Source: Chloroflexota bacterium (GTDB lineage Bacteria; Chloroflexota; Dehalococcoidia; Lucifugimonadales; Lucifugimonadaceae). Taken from it: DNA of 64,000 nt. Below are positions 18,151 through 27,735 of this stretch, piece after piece (the stretch's first letter is position 1; each line of letters begins with the position of its first letter). Made by a program: the position numbers and the translations under genes. Below the pieces are notes generated by a model that saw only the letters and a list, made by a program, of their open reading frames with translations, made no database searches and was not told where the DNA came from. The stretch is from positions 1 through 64,000 of the forward strand of contig JABIFF010000011.1 in assembly GCA_018650845.1 (NCBI GenBank), written 5' to 3'.

Positions 18151-18756
18151 TTAGTCCGTCAGAGTGCCCTTGGTGCTTGGAATTGCATCAGGGTTTCGCT
18201 CATCGATACGGGATGCATCACGAAGCGCACGTGCGAACGCCTTGAACGACGATTCGATAACGTGGTGTTCGTTCTGCCCTGCCAGCACACGAATGTGCAA
18301 ACAGAACCTACCCTCGACAGCCATCGCCTCAAAGAAGTGACGTGCCATGTCGGCAGGGAACTCTCCAACGTTGTTGTCGCTCGCCATGTCGATCACGGCG
18401 TAGCCACGACCTGAAAGATCGAGAACAGCGTGAGTTAGCGCTTCGTCTAAAGGACAAGTCCGGTCGGCCATTCGCACGATGCCCTTACGGTCACCTAGTG
18501 CCTGGTCGATTGCCCTTCCAAGTACGATCGCAGTGTCTTCAACAGTGTGGTGAGAACCAGTCTCAAGGTCGCCATTGGCTTCCACCTTGAGGTCAATCAA
18601 ACCGTGTCGAGCGATCTGATTCAGCATGTGCTTCAAAAAGCCGATAGGTGTATCGACTTCTACTTGGCCAGTTCCATCAAGATTGACGGTAACGGCTATT
18701 CTGCTTTCGCCGGTCTCGCGGACAATAGTCGCAACGCGAGCCTGTTTTTCTGACAT
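18151..18756 (-). CDS. hisB: Imidazoleglycerol-phosphate dehydratase
   Basis: 201 residues, the monofunctional enzyme. It removes water from imidazole glycerol phosphate using two Mn sites. Motifs: GFLKHMLNQIARHG (family FLDHMLxQ; the Asp is Lys here), GSHHTVEDTAIVLG near residue 67 and, near the end, AGQNEHHVIESSFKAFARAL. Last gene of the minus-strand hisZ-G-D-C-B run, 75 bases behind hisC. Confidence 0.96.
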   Translation of the reverse strand: MSEKQARVATIVRETGESRIAVTVNLDGTGQVEVDTPIGFLKHMLNQIARHGLIDLKVEANGDLETGSHHTVEDTAIVLGRAIDQALGDRKGIVRMADRTCPLDEALTHAVLDLSGRGYAVIDMASDNNVGEFPADMARHFFEAMAVEGRFCLHIRVLAGQNEHHVIESSFKAFARALRDASRIDERNPDAIPSTKGTLTD

Positions 18757-18831
18757 GCCTGTGCCTTTGATCTCACAAATTTACGCCGGTTAATGAGGCG
18801 TTAAATAGAATGCTAACTGTCGAGACAGCCG

Positions 18832-19914
18832 CTAAACAACGGTTCTGAGTGCAGCGATTACCCGGTCTGTCTGTTCTGGAGTACCCGCACTGATGCGTAA
18901 CGAGTTGCCTAGAACAGGCTGAGAGAACCGTCTCACGAAGATTCCGTGCTCGGCAAGACCAACGTAAGCCTCCTCGGCTGTGCGACGTTCAAAACGGCAC
19001 AGCAGGAAGTTTCCACGCGACGGGTAATACGAAATTCCGTCCATATCGTCGATCGCAGCTTCTAATCGTTGCCGCTGCTCAACCAGACTGCCTGCACGCT
19101 CCAACAACTCAGTTCGGTGCTCCAGAGCTGCAAGAACTGCAGCCTCACCGGCGATGTTGACGTTGTAGGGCTGTTTTATGTCTAGCAAGTGCTGAATCAG
19201 ATTTGCTGAAGCGATTGCGTAGCCGACTCGAAGCCCTGCTATGCCTGCCCACTTGCTGAACGATCGCAGAATGACCAGATTCTCGTATTCGTCGAGCAGG
19301 TGGCTCAACGAACTGCTGGCGAATTCGTAATAAGTCTCATCGACACAAACAACTATGCCCGTGTCGAGAAGTGCTCGAGCATCTGACTCAGTTAGTAAAT
19401 TTCCAGTTGGGTTGTTCGGAGATGCTAAAAATACGATTCGAGCTGACTCATCGATTTCTTCGAGCATCGCAGGAATGTCTATATCCCAAGTCGAATTTCG
19501 ATCAACCGAAACGATCTTGGCGTCGGCTTGTCGTGCCGAGAACGCGTACATGCCGAAAGTTGGCTCGCAATCGAGCACTTTCTGTCCGGGACCAACGAAC
19601 AGACGCATCAAGAGATCGATGATCTCGTCGCCACCTGCTCCGGCAATGATTCGTTCAGCCGGTTGTTCCGTGTACTCCGAAAGCGCAGCCCGTAGTTTTC
19701 GCTGCTGCGTGTCGGGATAAAGGTGGAGATCCAGATTCGTAAGTGCTTCTGCAACTTTATCGAAAGCGCCGTATGGATTCTCATTCGCATTTAGACGAAT
19801 AACATCCTCAGGCTTTATTCCAGCCTTACGAGCGAGTTCTGCTGACGGGTCGACACCGTGGTAGGTGGCGATTTTGGCCATGTGCGGCCGCATGAGATCT
19901 TCTAGTTTTGACAT
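18832..19914 (-). CDS. hisC: Histidinol-phosphate aminotransferase
   Basis: 360 residues, fold-type I PLP enzyme. Blocks: IRLNANENPYG (about 39-49), GAGGDEIIDLL, ASPNNPTGN, VDETYYEF and the PLP lysine in RSFSKWAGIAGLRVGY (about 218-233), with the C-terminal LRISAGTPEQ that binds substrate phosphate. It transfers an amino group to imidazole acetol phosphate. It begins 49 bases after hisD on the same strand. Confidence 0.95.
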   Translation of the reverse strand: MSKLEDLMRPHMAKIATYHGVDPSAELARKAGIKPEDVIRLNANENPYGAFDKVAEALTNLDLHLYPDTQQRKLRAALSEYTEQPAERIIAGAGGDEIIDLLMRLFVGPGQKVLDCEPTFGMYAFSARQADAKIVSVDRNSTWDIDIPAMLEEIDESARIVFLASPNNPTGNLLTESDARALLDTGIVVCVDETYYEFASSSLSHLLDEYENLVILRSFSKWAGIAGLRVGYAIASANLIQHLLDIKQPYNVNIAGEAAVLAALEHRTELLERAGSLVEQRQRLEAAIDDMDGISYYPSRGNFLLCRFERRTAEEAYVGLAEHGIFVRRFSQPVLGNSLRISAGTPEQTDRVIAALRTVV

Positions 19915-19963
19915 GTTTGGGAAGTTTGAACTATTTGTCAGGCGTTCGCCATTTATTCAACGT

Positions 19964-21283
19964 CTATTCGCCAACCATATGGCGACGTCGGTACTCAGAA
20001 GCTGCTGCATGTCCATGCAAGCCTTCAAGCTTTGCAAGCAACTCTGCATCCTTCGATAATTTGAGGAACGTCTCATCATCGAACGTAAGAACAGGAGTGA
20101 CCCGCACGAAGTTCCGAACCGAAAGCGCCGAAGTAAACCGAGCTGTACCGGCAGTTGGCATCACGTGGGAAGGTCCCGCCACATAATCAGCCATAACTTC
20201 CGCCGACCATTCCCCTACGAACAAGCCGCCTGCGCTGGTTACCTTGTCGACTAAATCGTCGGCATCGGCAGTCAAAATACATAAGTGCTCGGGAGCGGCC
20301 GCATTGGCAACGTCGATAGCCTCAGAAGTGGAATCTACAACTACTGCAACTCCACGATTAGAAAACGCAGCACGGGCCGTGCTTCCTCGTGGTAGATCAG
20401 CCAGCTGTCGCTCGATTTCAGCCTCGGTCGTATCGACAATATCTTCTGATAACGCCACGAGAATAGGCATAGCCACGGTATCGTGCTCAGCCTGTGCAAT
20501 TAGATCAGAAGCTGTAAATCGTGGATCGGCCGAATCGTCAGCGATCACCAGCGTTTCTGTCGGTCCATATAGCCCATCGATACCAACATCGCCGAACACA
20601 AGCTTCTTTGCTGCTGTAACCCATGCGCTACCGGGGCCACAAATAAGATCTACAGCCGGAATAGATTCGGTGCCGTAAGCAAGCGCGGCGACAGCTTGTG
20701 CTCCACCGAGTTTGAACACTCGTGATGCCCCTGCGATTTTCGCAGCTGCCAATACCGCAGGGTGCGGCATCGCATCCCCAGGAGCTGGTGTAGCAACAAT
20801 GATCTCTTTCACGCCGGCTACCTGAGCAGGAACCACGGTCATGATTACGGTGGAAGCGAGCGGAGCTGTACCACCGGGCACGTATGCCGCAATCGAATTC
20901 ATCGGCGTAACTTTTTCGCCGAATTTACCCGTGCCATCGCTCCAACTCTTTGGAAGACCACGTGTCTGAAATTTGCGAACACGATCGGCAGCTAGTTCAA
21001 ACGCTGCAATCGACGCAGGATCTAAGTTAGCCAAAGCTGAATCTATTTCAGATTGGGGAACCTCGAACACCGCTGGGGAAGAACCATCGAGAGCCGTGTT
21101 TATTCGAGCCAGACCTGCATCGCCTTCGTTGCGGACGATCTCGATTACCCGGGCTGCGAATTCGTTTGGCGAAACTTTGTCAGGAAATAACCCGCGTCCA
21201 TCCGACAACACTGCGTCGATAGGCAAATTCCGCTCGCGCTTGAAGTGTTCGATCCCGGCTGCGGCACCAATTACACGTTTCAC
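19964..21283 (-). CDS. hisD: Histidinol dehydrogenase
   Basis: 439 residues, usual length. It performs the last two oxidations to histidine with NAD and zinc. Motifs: AAYVPGGTAPLASTVIM (about 133-149), LGGAQAVAALAYGT, ICGPGSAWVTAAKKLVFG, the catalytic and metal block AQAEHD (about 263-268), NAAAPEHL and AGPSHVMPTAGTARF. It starts two bases after the hisG stop, indicating tight coupling. Confidence 0.97.
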   Translation of the reverse strand: MKRVIGAAAGIEHFKRERNLPIDAVLSDGRGLFPDKVSPNEFAARVIEIVRNEGDAGLARINTALDGSSPAVFEVPQSEIDSALANLDPASIAAFELAADRVRKFQTRGLPKSWSDGTGKFGEKVTPMNSIAAYVPGGTAPLASTVIMTVVPAQVAGVKEIIVATPAPGDAMPHPAVLAAAKIAGASRVFKLGGAQAVAALAYGTESIPAVDLICGPGSAWVTAAKKLVFGDVGIDGLYGPTETLVIADDSADPRFTASDLIAQAEHDTVAMPILVALSEDIVDTTEAEIERQLADLPRGSTARAAFSNRGVAVVVDSTSEAIDVANAAAPEHLCILTADADDLVDKVTSAGGLFVGEWSAEVMADYVAGPSHVMPTAGTARFTSALSVRNFVRVTPVLTFDDETFLKLSKDAELLAKLEGLHGHAAASEYRRRHMVGE

Positions 21284-21285
21284 GA

Positions 21286-22305
21286 CTAAGCTTCCGAATC
21301 CCTGAATGGTTTTAGGTTCTCAACGAGCCGGTCATATGACTCGCAACGTTCTCGATAGACGTACTGCACGTCATTAGCTGCAATGCCAATACCGCCAAGG
21401 TCACGGAAGTGACTAACCACATCTGACAGATCGGATTTTCTAACCAAGACTTGAACTGTGTACCAGTTGTCCTGCTTGCCAGTGTGCACCGCAGAAATAG
21501 TCGGACCATCGAGTCCGCCTAGTTCAGGTCGCTTCATCACCTGACGCGCTACTTCGTCTTCAGATTCGCCCTGAATATCGCCAGTTACCCTCTGATACTT
21601 CCGAGCTCGAAGGCTTGCTTCGATCTTTTCAAGAATCTGACGAGCGTGTGCAAGCTTCTCTGGATCATTCGCAAGTGCGCGACCGTTACCCACAATCACC
21701 GATTGTGATTCGATAACCGCTCCGTCGACGAGAATTCTCAAACCGTTCTCACGGAGTGTAGTACCCGTTGCAGTGATATCGGCAATGATGTCGGCATAAC
21801 CCATTACAGGTGCAGCCTCGAGCCCGCCTGAAACGTGAACAATTGAAACATAGTTCACGCCGTTCTCATTCAAAAACCGCTTCGTCAGGCGTTCGTACTT
21901 GGACGCAATACGAAGATCGCGACCCTTCGCACGGAATTCCAATGCAACGTCAGCAAGATCAGCCATGCTCGTAACATCGAGCCAGGAATCGGGTACAGCG
22001 ATTACGAGTTTGGAACCGCCGAAGCCGAGTCCTTCATGTAGAAGAACCGTGTCTCCACGTTCGAGTCTCGACTCGTAGTACCTGTCGAGGCCTACAACGC
22101 CAATATCAGCGCTGCCGCCATCGATCTCGATCGTAATGTCAGATTGGCGCTGGAAGAGAATATCTACTCCCGGCAATGATGGAATATCTGCTGTGTAGCG
22201 ACGCGAATTTGCGCGCCTTACAGAAAGTCCGCAATCGGAAAGCAGCTTTGAAGTGCCATCGAACAATGCGCCTGTCGACGGTAGGGCGAAACGAAGATTA
22301 CTCAT
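21286..22305 (-). CDS. hisG: ATP phosphoribosyltransferase, long form
   Basis: 339 residues. HisG commits ATP and PRPP to histidine synthesis. The catalytic part holds DIGVVGLDRY and the PRPP loop DITATGTTLRENGL. The C-terminal portion (about 255-325: GLDGPTISAVHTGK, WYTVQVLVRKSDL, LGGIGIAANDVQYVY) matches the regulatory HisG_C ACT-like domain of the long, self-sufficient form. A strong ribosome-binding site, AGGGGAGGGA, precedes the ATG, which overlaps the hisZ stop as TAATG. The presence of HisZ next door is unexpected for a long HisG. Confidence 0.93.
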   Translation of the reverse strand: MSNLRFALPSTGALFDGTSKLLSDCGLSVRRANSRRYTADIPSLPGVDILFQRQSDITIEIDGGSADIGVVGLDRYYESRLERGDTVLLHEGLGFGGSKLVIAVPDSWLDVTSMADLADVALEFRAKGRDLRIASKYERLTKRFLNENGVNYVSIVHVSGGLEAAPVMGYADIIADITATGTTLRENGLRILVDGAVIESQSVIVGNGRALANDPEKLAHARQILEKIEASLRARKYQRVTGDIQGESEDEVARQVMKRPELGGLDGPTISAVHTGKQDNWYTVQVLVRKSDLSDVVSHFRDLGGIGIAANDVQYVYRERCESYDRLVENLKPFRDSEA

Positions 22306-23666
22306 TACGATCCCTCCCCTGCTCGGCTACCTGTAGATTGTTGGAAATCGATAGCTGCCCTTTTTCCGTCTTTGCGAAGGTCTCGTGCTTTCTGAATAGC
22401 AGAAGCTACCGAGCCTTCACTCGATGGTGAAACAGAAATAATTTCGTCGTCCGCATCACCTGAATCGTTGTTGGCTGCAACTACCGCATCGAGGTTGTAA
22501 GCGAATCCCAGCGCTGGAACGTCCTTGTCGTAGCCCAACGCCCGAGTTAGGCCGTCGTAACGACCACCACCGCCGAGAGTCTCTGTATCGCCATCGTCTG
22601 CGTACAGATCAAACAGCATCCCAGTGTAGTAAGCGATTCCACGGGCCATACCGAAATCGACTCGAATTCGATCGGCAGAAACACCTTCAAGCTCAGCGGA
22701 ACTGAGTACATCGCTCAAATTAGAAATCAAATCAGTTGAGATTCCTGCAGCACTTAGCACAGCGGTGCCGTCGGATATCGCTGCAGCCACTGGACCGCTC
22801 ACTTTCGAAAGAGCCGAAAGCATCTCTAGCGCACGTTTGAAATCAGCTGGATTATCAGCCTGTGACATCTTTCGAGATAGTCGAGCGATGATGTCTTCAG
22901 GAGATCTTGCCCCTGTGCTCTTGCCGAGCGTGACACCTATTCCCTCAGTCATTACCTGTTCGATAGTCGAAGCAAATCGTTCACGATCGGCAGCTGCTTG
23001 CGCATCATCAACCACTGCATCTGAGATAAATCCAAGAGTCGACGCTTGTTCAGTAACGGCGTCTAAATCGCCATTTTTCAACTGAGCAACGCTGTTTATC
23101 AAGAACAATTTGGCACGTTCTGAAAGATTGAACTCCGTCAGTGCTGCAAGAACGACCCCAACGTGACCGATAACGACACGTGCGTTAGCGAATCCAAGTG
23201 CGTCTAGCCCTTCGAGAGCCATGGCAATTACTTCGCCATCGGCTGAAGGTGCTGGAGCACCGATCAATTCGGCTCCAAGCTGAGTGAACTGGCGAGTTTT
23301 TTCGCCGTCTTCATCTTCAGGACCCGCGTATCGAAATACCGGACCGTCGTACATGATGCGAACCGTGCTCGAACTTGCGCCATTGTCAGCTGCAAGTCGG
23401 AGAATCGCTGAAGTGAATTCAGGCCGCAGGCTTACTTCCGCCCCACCGGGTTCAGAAAATCCATAAAGCCGTGACGATAGTGCGCCACCGGATTTTCGAA
23501 TGTACAACTCGGTTTGTTCGAGAATTGGCGTTTCGGCGCGGTCATATCCGCGTAAACCGAATGCGCCGCGCAAAGTCGAAATCGCAGCATCACGTGCTGC
23601 AAGTTCGTTTGGACTTACGTCCTGCATATTTGGGAGCCGTCGTACGGGCTCGAATTGAGAGTTCAT
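22305..23666 (-). CDS. hisZ: HisZ: HisRS-like ATP phosphoribosyltransferase regulatory subunit
   Basis: 453 residues with the class II histidyl-tRNA synthetase catalytic core. Motif 2 region: GPVFRYAGPEDEDGEK. Histidine loop: RGIAYYTG (HisRS has RGLDYYTG, so the Asp is Ala). Motif 3: LGGGGRYDGLTRALG. Only a short remnant follows motif 3 and no full anticodon-binding domain, so it is HisZ rather than a working HisRS. Being first in the operon and overlapping hisG by one base fits a regulatory partner of HisG. Confidence 0.85.
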   Translation of the reverse strand: MNSQFEPVRRLPNMQDVSPNELAARDAAISTLRGAFGLRGYDRAETPILEQTELYIRKSGGALSSRLYGFSEPGGAEVSLRPEFTSAILRLAADNGASSSTVRIMYDGPVFRYAGPEDEDGEKTRQFTQLGAELIGAPAPSADGEVIAMALEGLDALGFANARVVIGHVGVVLAALTEFNLSERAKLFLINSVAQLKNGDLDAVTEQASTLGFISDAVVDDAQAAADRERFASTIEQVMTEGIGVTLGKSTGARSPEDIIARLSRKMSQADNPADFKRALEMLSALSKVSGPVAAAISDGTAVLSAAGISTDLISNLSDVLSSAELEGVSADRIRVDFGMARGIAYYTGMLFDLYADDGDTETLGGGGRYDGLTRALGYDKDVPALGFAYNLDAVVAANNDSGDADDEIISVSPSSEGSVASAIQKARDLRKDGKRAAIDFQQSTGSRAGEGS

Positions 23667-23834
23667 CTTGCTAATTAATTATGGCCGACAAAGCCCGGTT
23701 ATTTTCGAGTGCGAGCAATCAATTCTAATCGAGTTTGCCCAAACTGCCTCCCTACTGAAACCATGAACCGTGTAATTTGAGGAGATATTGGCCTCTAATC
23801 GACTACTAATAACGCAATCTTCAGAACGAATCGT

Positions 23835-24701
23835 ATGAGCGGAACAAAATTCAACGTCGCGATAGTCACTGATTCCGCCGCAGCGTTTCCGGCTGAGCAG
23901 ATTCACGATCTTGGAATATTCGTCGCCCGTATGGAAATCACCATAGACGGAAATACTCTGATCGATGGCGCAAACATGGAACTCGCCACCTTCTACTCGA
24001 AACTCGCCAATTCCGAGAGCATCCCCACTACTTCGGCACCGAAACCGGCTGAATATTTAACTCAGATTCTGAAGGCGGCTGAAACAACCAACAACGTGCT
24101 TTGCGTTACTGTCTCGGCAAAGCTAAGTGCCGCCAACGACGCCGCAACAGTCGGCGCTGAAATGGCGATAAAGCAGAATCCTGATCTAAAAGTTCAAGTA
24201 TTCGATTCCGGTACTGCCGCCAGTTCACAAGCTTTAATAGTTTCTGCAGCAGCTCGTGCAGCAAAAGCGGGTGGAACTCTCGATGAGATCGAAGCTGTAG
24301 CGGCACAGGTTGCCGAGAAGGTTCGACTAGTAGCGATGCTAGATACGTTGCGATTCATCCACCGTAGTGGCCGAGTGCCAAAAATTGCGGTGTGGGCAAC
24401 ATCGGCATTGAACATCAAGCCGGTCATGGAGTTTTCGACCGGGAAGATAGGCGCAATAGCTCGCCCGAGATCAACCAATAAGGCGCTTGAGCGGATTCGA
24501 AAAGAAATGGAGCGTGACTTGGTAGGAAAAACCGCTCACATCAATGTGATGCACGCCGATGCACATGAACATGCTGAAGAACTTCGGAAATGGGCGAAGC
24601 TAAAATTCGACTGCGCTGAGCTATTCGTAACCCCGTTTCACCCGTTCATGGGCGCACATACCGGCCCCGGCCTAGTCGGGGCGTCATGGTGGGCTGAGTA
24701 G
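23835..24701 (+). CDS. DegV family fatty-acid-binding protein
   Basis: 288 residues. DegV/FakB proteins bind a fatty acid and, in bacteria with FakA, present it for phosphorylation. Motifs: VAIVTDSAAAFP near the N terminus, PTTSAPKPAEY (about 64), DTLRFIHRSGR (about 174-184), KPVMEFSTGKI and the C-terminal HTGPGLVGASWW. No FakA kinase gene is in this window. It diverges from hisZ and converges with the amidohydrolase gene. Ligand is inferred from the family. Confidence 0.9.
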   Translation: MSGTKFNVAIVTDSAAAFPAEQIHDLGIFVARMEITIDGNTLIDGANMELATFYSKLANSESIPTTSAPKPAEYLTQILKAAETTNNVLCVTVSAKLSAANDAATVGAEMAIKQNPDLKVQVFDSGTAASSQALIVSAAARAAKAGGTLDEIEAVAAQVAEKVRLVAMLDTLRFIHRSGRVPKIAVWATSALNIKPVMEFSTGKIGAIARPRSTNKALERIRKEMERDLVGKTAHINVMHADAHEHAEELRKWAKLKFDCAELFVTPFHPFMGAHTGPGLVGASWWAE

Positions 24702-24731
24702 CGCTCAACGCCAGCGAACCGTAAAGGCCTA

Positions 24732-25511
24732 CTAGAAGCCCCACACTCGAGCTGCAGTCTTGCCCAGCACCCAGTCGATATCGTCACCGTTCGCAAACGC
24801 AGGATGGCTTCTAACACCCTCCAGCGAGTTGCCATAGCCCTCTCGACCCGCACTTGGTGGATAGTCGCTCCCCCACATCATCCGATCAGCACCAAACGCC
24901 TCGTAAGCCATCTCGAATAGTGGTGGAATATTGTCGAAACGGAACTCTGGAAGCAATCGTGGCGGCCTAGAAGTAATTTCGCCTAGCCCCGGCACTTTAA
25001 TCGTCGTGTTGGGTCGAGTCGCACATTCAAGTGCCGATTCGTAGTCGGTGTACGGCGGATCCGTAATTCCAACTCCAGCAAGGTGCTCGATCACAATTTG
25101 AGTATCAGGACAATCGTCGATGATCTTCTTGAAACCGTCTGTGGAGAATCGTTTGTCATCACCCAAAGAACTCACAACTAACCCAAGTTCACCAGCCTTA
25201 CGCCAGATGTCAGTTACATCTGAAAGAGCGTTGAACACTCCGTCTGGAGCAATTCGTATTCCAGCAGCACCCTGCTCAGCTAGCTTCTCAAGCGTGCCAA
25301 GCGGATCAGAATCTTCTGGATCGACCAACACAACGACCTTGAACCTATCGCCCCGCTTTGCAGCTTCGTCGAACAAGTAGTCGTTGTTGTAGGTGCCACC
25401 GTGCTGAATAAGCACCGCAGCATCGACACCCGCTTGGTTCATTTCGAACTCGAGAGACTCGATAGGAAGGAACCAGTTATTTCCTGCGTGGCAATGGGTG
25501 TCGATGATCAT
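24732..25511 (-). CDS. Amidohydrolase-2 (TIM-barrel metal-dependent hydrolase)
   Basis: 259 residues, an Amidohydro_2 barrel with its metal site intact: N-terminal D4-T-H6-C-H8, a central His in IVIEHLAG and the C-terminal Asp in MWGSDYPPS. Enzymes of this family are lactonases, decarboxylases or hydrolases of sugar acids and aromatics. It is the last member of a minus-strand set ADH-DUF4432-AKR-amidohydrolase, so a sugar-lactone hydrolase is a reasonable guess. The exact substrate cannot be read from sequence. Confidence 0.8.
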   Translation of the reverse strand: MIIDTHCHAGNNWFLPIESLEFEMNQAGVDAAVLIQHGGTYNNDYLFDEAAKRGDRFKVVVLVDPEDSDPLGTLEKLAEQGAAGIRIAPDGVFNALSDVTDIWRKAGELGLVVSSLGDDKRFSTDGFKKIIDDCPDTQIVIEHLAGVGITDPPYTDYESALECATRPNTTIKVPGLGEITSRPPRLLPEFRFDNIPPLFEMAYEAFGADRMMWGSDYPPSAGREGYGNSLEGVRSHPAFANGDDIDWVLGKTAARVWGF

Positions 25512-25566
25512 GCGGTTTACTCAGTTTTGTTTCTAGTTGACTAGGTGTTCGAACGAAAAACGCCGC

Positions 25567-26568
25567 TTACGTAGCGATTTCCATGCCAGACTCACCAACG
25601 CCTGATCCTTCTGCGAGAACCAGATCATCGATTTCTTTCTTGAGACCAACCGACATCTCCCAGTCACCACCGAGGTTTTCGGTAGCTTCTGCAGGTGTGA
25701 CCGATCCAGCCAGCGCAACGCTGATGGTCTCGTTAGCCAATACCCAAGCAATCGCAAGCTGAGGAATCGTCTTGCCGTGATCGGCAGCGATAACTTTCAG
25801 CTTCTCGACAACTGCAACGTTGGCAGCCAGGTTGTCTGGGCCCCAAGAACTGATACCGAAGTTGGCACCATTTTTGCGCCAGTCGTCGTCGCCAAACGTT
25901 TTGTCGGCACCCCAAGTACCAGTCAGCAAACCGTGAGCCAACGAACCGTAAGCCATGATGCCCATGCCATTGTTCTTCACATATGGCATTACGTCGGCTT
26001 CAGGACGTCGGTCGAAGATGTGGTAACCGATTTGGTTGGTGATGATCGGGCTCGTCTCTCGACTTTCAGTCATCATGTCGACATTGAAGTTCGAAACTCC
26101 GGTGTGTCGAATTTTCCCGGCCTTCTTAGCCTGTTCAAGAGCTTCCATTGGCTCTGAGAATGCACGATCGTGGTCAGGCCAGTGAATCAAGAAGAGGTCG
26201 ATGTAGTCGGTCTGCAGACGTTGCAAGCTTTCGTCGATGGAAGCAAGCAAACGCTTTGGGTCAGAGTCAGAAACCGTTGCTGCGCGACGGTCCGGGTTAT
26301 CTCGAACCCACTCTCGGGCTCCCTTTGTGACAAGAACAACATCTTCACGAATGCCCTTGAGCGCCTTGCCCATCAGAGTTTCACCGTAACCCCAGCCGTA
26401 AACAGCTGCGGTATCGAATAGCGTGATGCCGTTCTCATAAGACGTTCGAGCAGCTGCAATAGCCTGATCGTCATCGAAATCGCCGTACATACCTCGACCC
26501 ATTGGCCAGCCGCCGTAACCGATTACGGAGGTCTCTAGTCCCGAGTCACCAAACATTCGCTTTCGCAT
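25567..26568 (-). CDS. Aldo/keto reductase
   Basis: 333 residues, NAD(P)H-dependent TIM-barrel oxidoreductase. Catalytic tetrad: Asp52 and Tyr57 (FDTAAVYGWGYGE), Lys in VLVTKGARE and His in LFLIHWPDHD. The cofactor-binding end is ALAGSVTPAEATENLGG. It probably interconverts a sugar or keto-acid carbonyl and alcohol. It lies 55 bases upstream of the amidohydrolase and 72 bases downstream of the DUF4432 gene, all on one strand. Confidence 0.88.
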   Translation of the reverse strand: MRKRMFGDSGLETSVIGYGGWPMGRGMYGDFDDDQAIAAARTSYENGITLFDTAAVYGWGYGETLMGKALKGIREDVVLVTKGAREWVRDNPDRRAATVSDSDPKRLLASIDESLQRLQTDYIDLFLIHWPDHDRAFSEPMEALEQAKKAGKIRHTGVSNFNVDMMTESRETSPIITNQIGYHIFDRRPEADVMPYVKNNGMGIMAYGSLAHGLLTGTWGADKTFGDDDWRKNGANFGISSWGPDNLAANVAVVEKLKVIAADHGKTIPQLAIAWVLANETISVALAGSVTPAEATENLGGDWEMSVGLKKEIDDLVLAEGSGVGESGMEIAT

Positions 26569-26640
26569 GGTCAGTTAGTTCCTTAGTTGTGAGTTAGCTA
26601 TTACTTGTTTTAAGTTGAAATATTTTGTGCTGAAAGATAT

Positions 26641-27723
26641 TTATTCGAACGACACATTACCATCGGGATCAACACGTTTCACTGCGCCAGATCCGGTGAA
26701 TGGCCCTGCCGTAATCGTCACCGATACTGTGTCGCCAGCGGCTATGTTCAGCGCGGTTCCATTTTCTTGCGCTTGCTTTATACCGCCATTTCCGAAGCTT
26801 GTGCAGGGCTCAAGACCGGCGTTGTAGCACCTTCCGTACCACGGATAGCCGTATCCACCACCGAAATTCCGCCAGTACCAGAGGTACTTAAACGTCTCGA
26901 CTGGATAGCTGACTGCCCAACCAATATTCGTCTCTTCATTCAGTAGTGCGTACCAACCCTCCGACATCTCAGTCATGTAAGCCATGTCCAAAGAGCGATC
27001 TTCTTTTGGAGGGATTTTGGTGAAGTCGAGAACAGAACCGTCTTTGGCGTTCATGTTAGGCCATGACCCACTGAAATCAGGTTCAAGTTTGGAATTTGGG
27101 TCGATACTTTCAGGATGGCTAAGAAGCTTTGAATCGGGGACATACAGCCGTGATTTGTCCGATAAAACCGGAGGCCCGATGGCAATATGCTCGAGCCAAA
27201 CGATGTCGAGATCTTCTTCACCTTCGTTAGTAACCGACTCCTCAACTTTGAGCGTTGTTGATCCTGAAACAAGCGATAGTGTTTTCGATACAGCCATCGG
27301 CATTCGAACGCTCTTAGCACTGAACCGCACGCTGACTTTCTCAGCGGTGTCTTCAATGACCTGAGCATCCCACGGAATCAGACTCACGTCGCCGTGAATT
27401 CCAAAATCGGCACCATAGACCTGATCTGAGTATCCGCCATGCGGCACAACGGTTTGCCAGCCACCTTCGTAGAAATCGAGCCAAATCGAACTCGGGTCAC
27501 CCGTTGGTGGAGTCGTCATCTTGGGATCACGAACGCCCCACGGTGATTTCCACATGAAATCTGTGTCGGTCGGTTTGTGTACGAAGCTGTATATGTCAGC
27601 TCCCTTATCGGCGAGCACAGTAACTCGCACGAGTTCATTTTCGAGCACGACTGTCTTGAGACCGCGATACGTCCATGAATCGGAAACCCTGCAGCCTGTA
27701 GTTCGTTCGTCTTGATAGTGCAT
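26641..27723 (-). CDS. DUF4432 aldose-epimerase-like protein, paralogue 1
   Basis: 360 residues, galactose-mutarotase-like beta-sandwich superfamily (DUF4432). It begins MHYQDERTTGCRVSDSWTYR and has LADKGADIYSFVHKP, FYEGGWQTVVPHGG, YPWYGRCYN and AGLEPCTS with a conserved Glu. The first 30 residues are almost identical to those of the protein at 30285-31355, and similarity continues over the whole length, so the two are local paralogues. It likely acts on a sugar or sugar derivative. It starts 12 bases after the ADH gene. Confidence 0.8.
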   Translation of the reverse strand: MHYQDERTTGCRVSDSWTYRGLKTVVLENELVRVTVLADKGADIYSFVHKPTDTDFMWKSPWGVRDPKMTTPPTGDPSSIWLDFYEGGWQTVVPHGGYSDQVYGADFGIHGDVSLIPWDAQVIEDTAEKVSVRFSAKSVRMPMAVSKTLSLVSGSTTLKVEESVTNEGEEDLDIVWLEHIAIGPPVLSDKSRLYVPDSKLLSHPESIDPNSKLEPDFSGSWPNMNAKDGSVLDFTKIPPKEDRSLDMAYMTEMSEGWYALLNEETNIGWAVSYPVETFKYLWYWRNFGGGYGYPWYGRCYNAGLEPCTSFGNGGIKQAQENGTALNIAAGDTVSVTITAGPFTGSGAVKRVDPDGNVSFE

Positions 27724-27735
27724 AACGGCGTTCTC

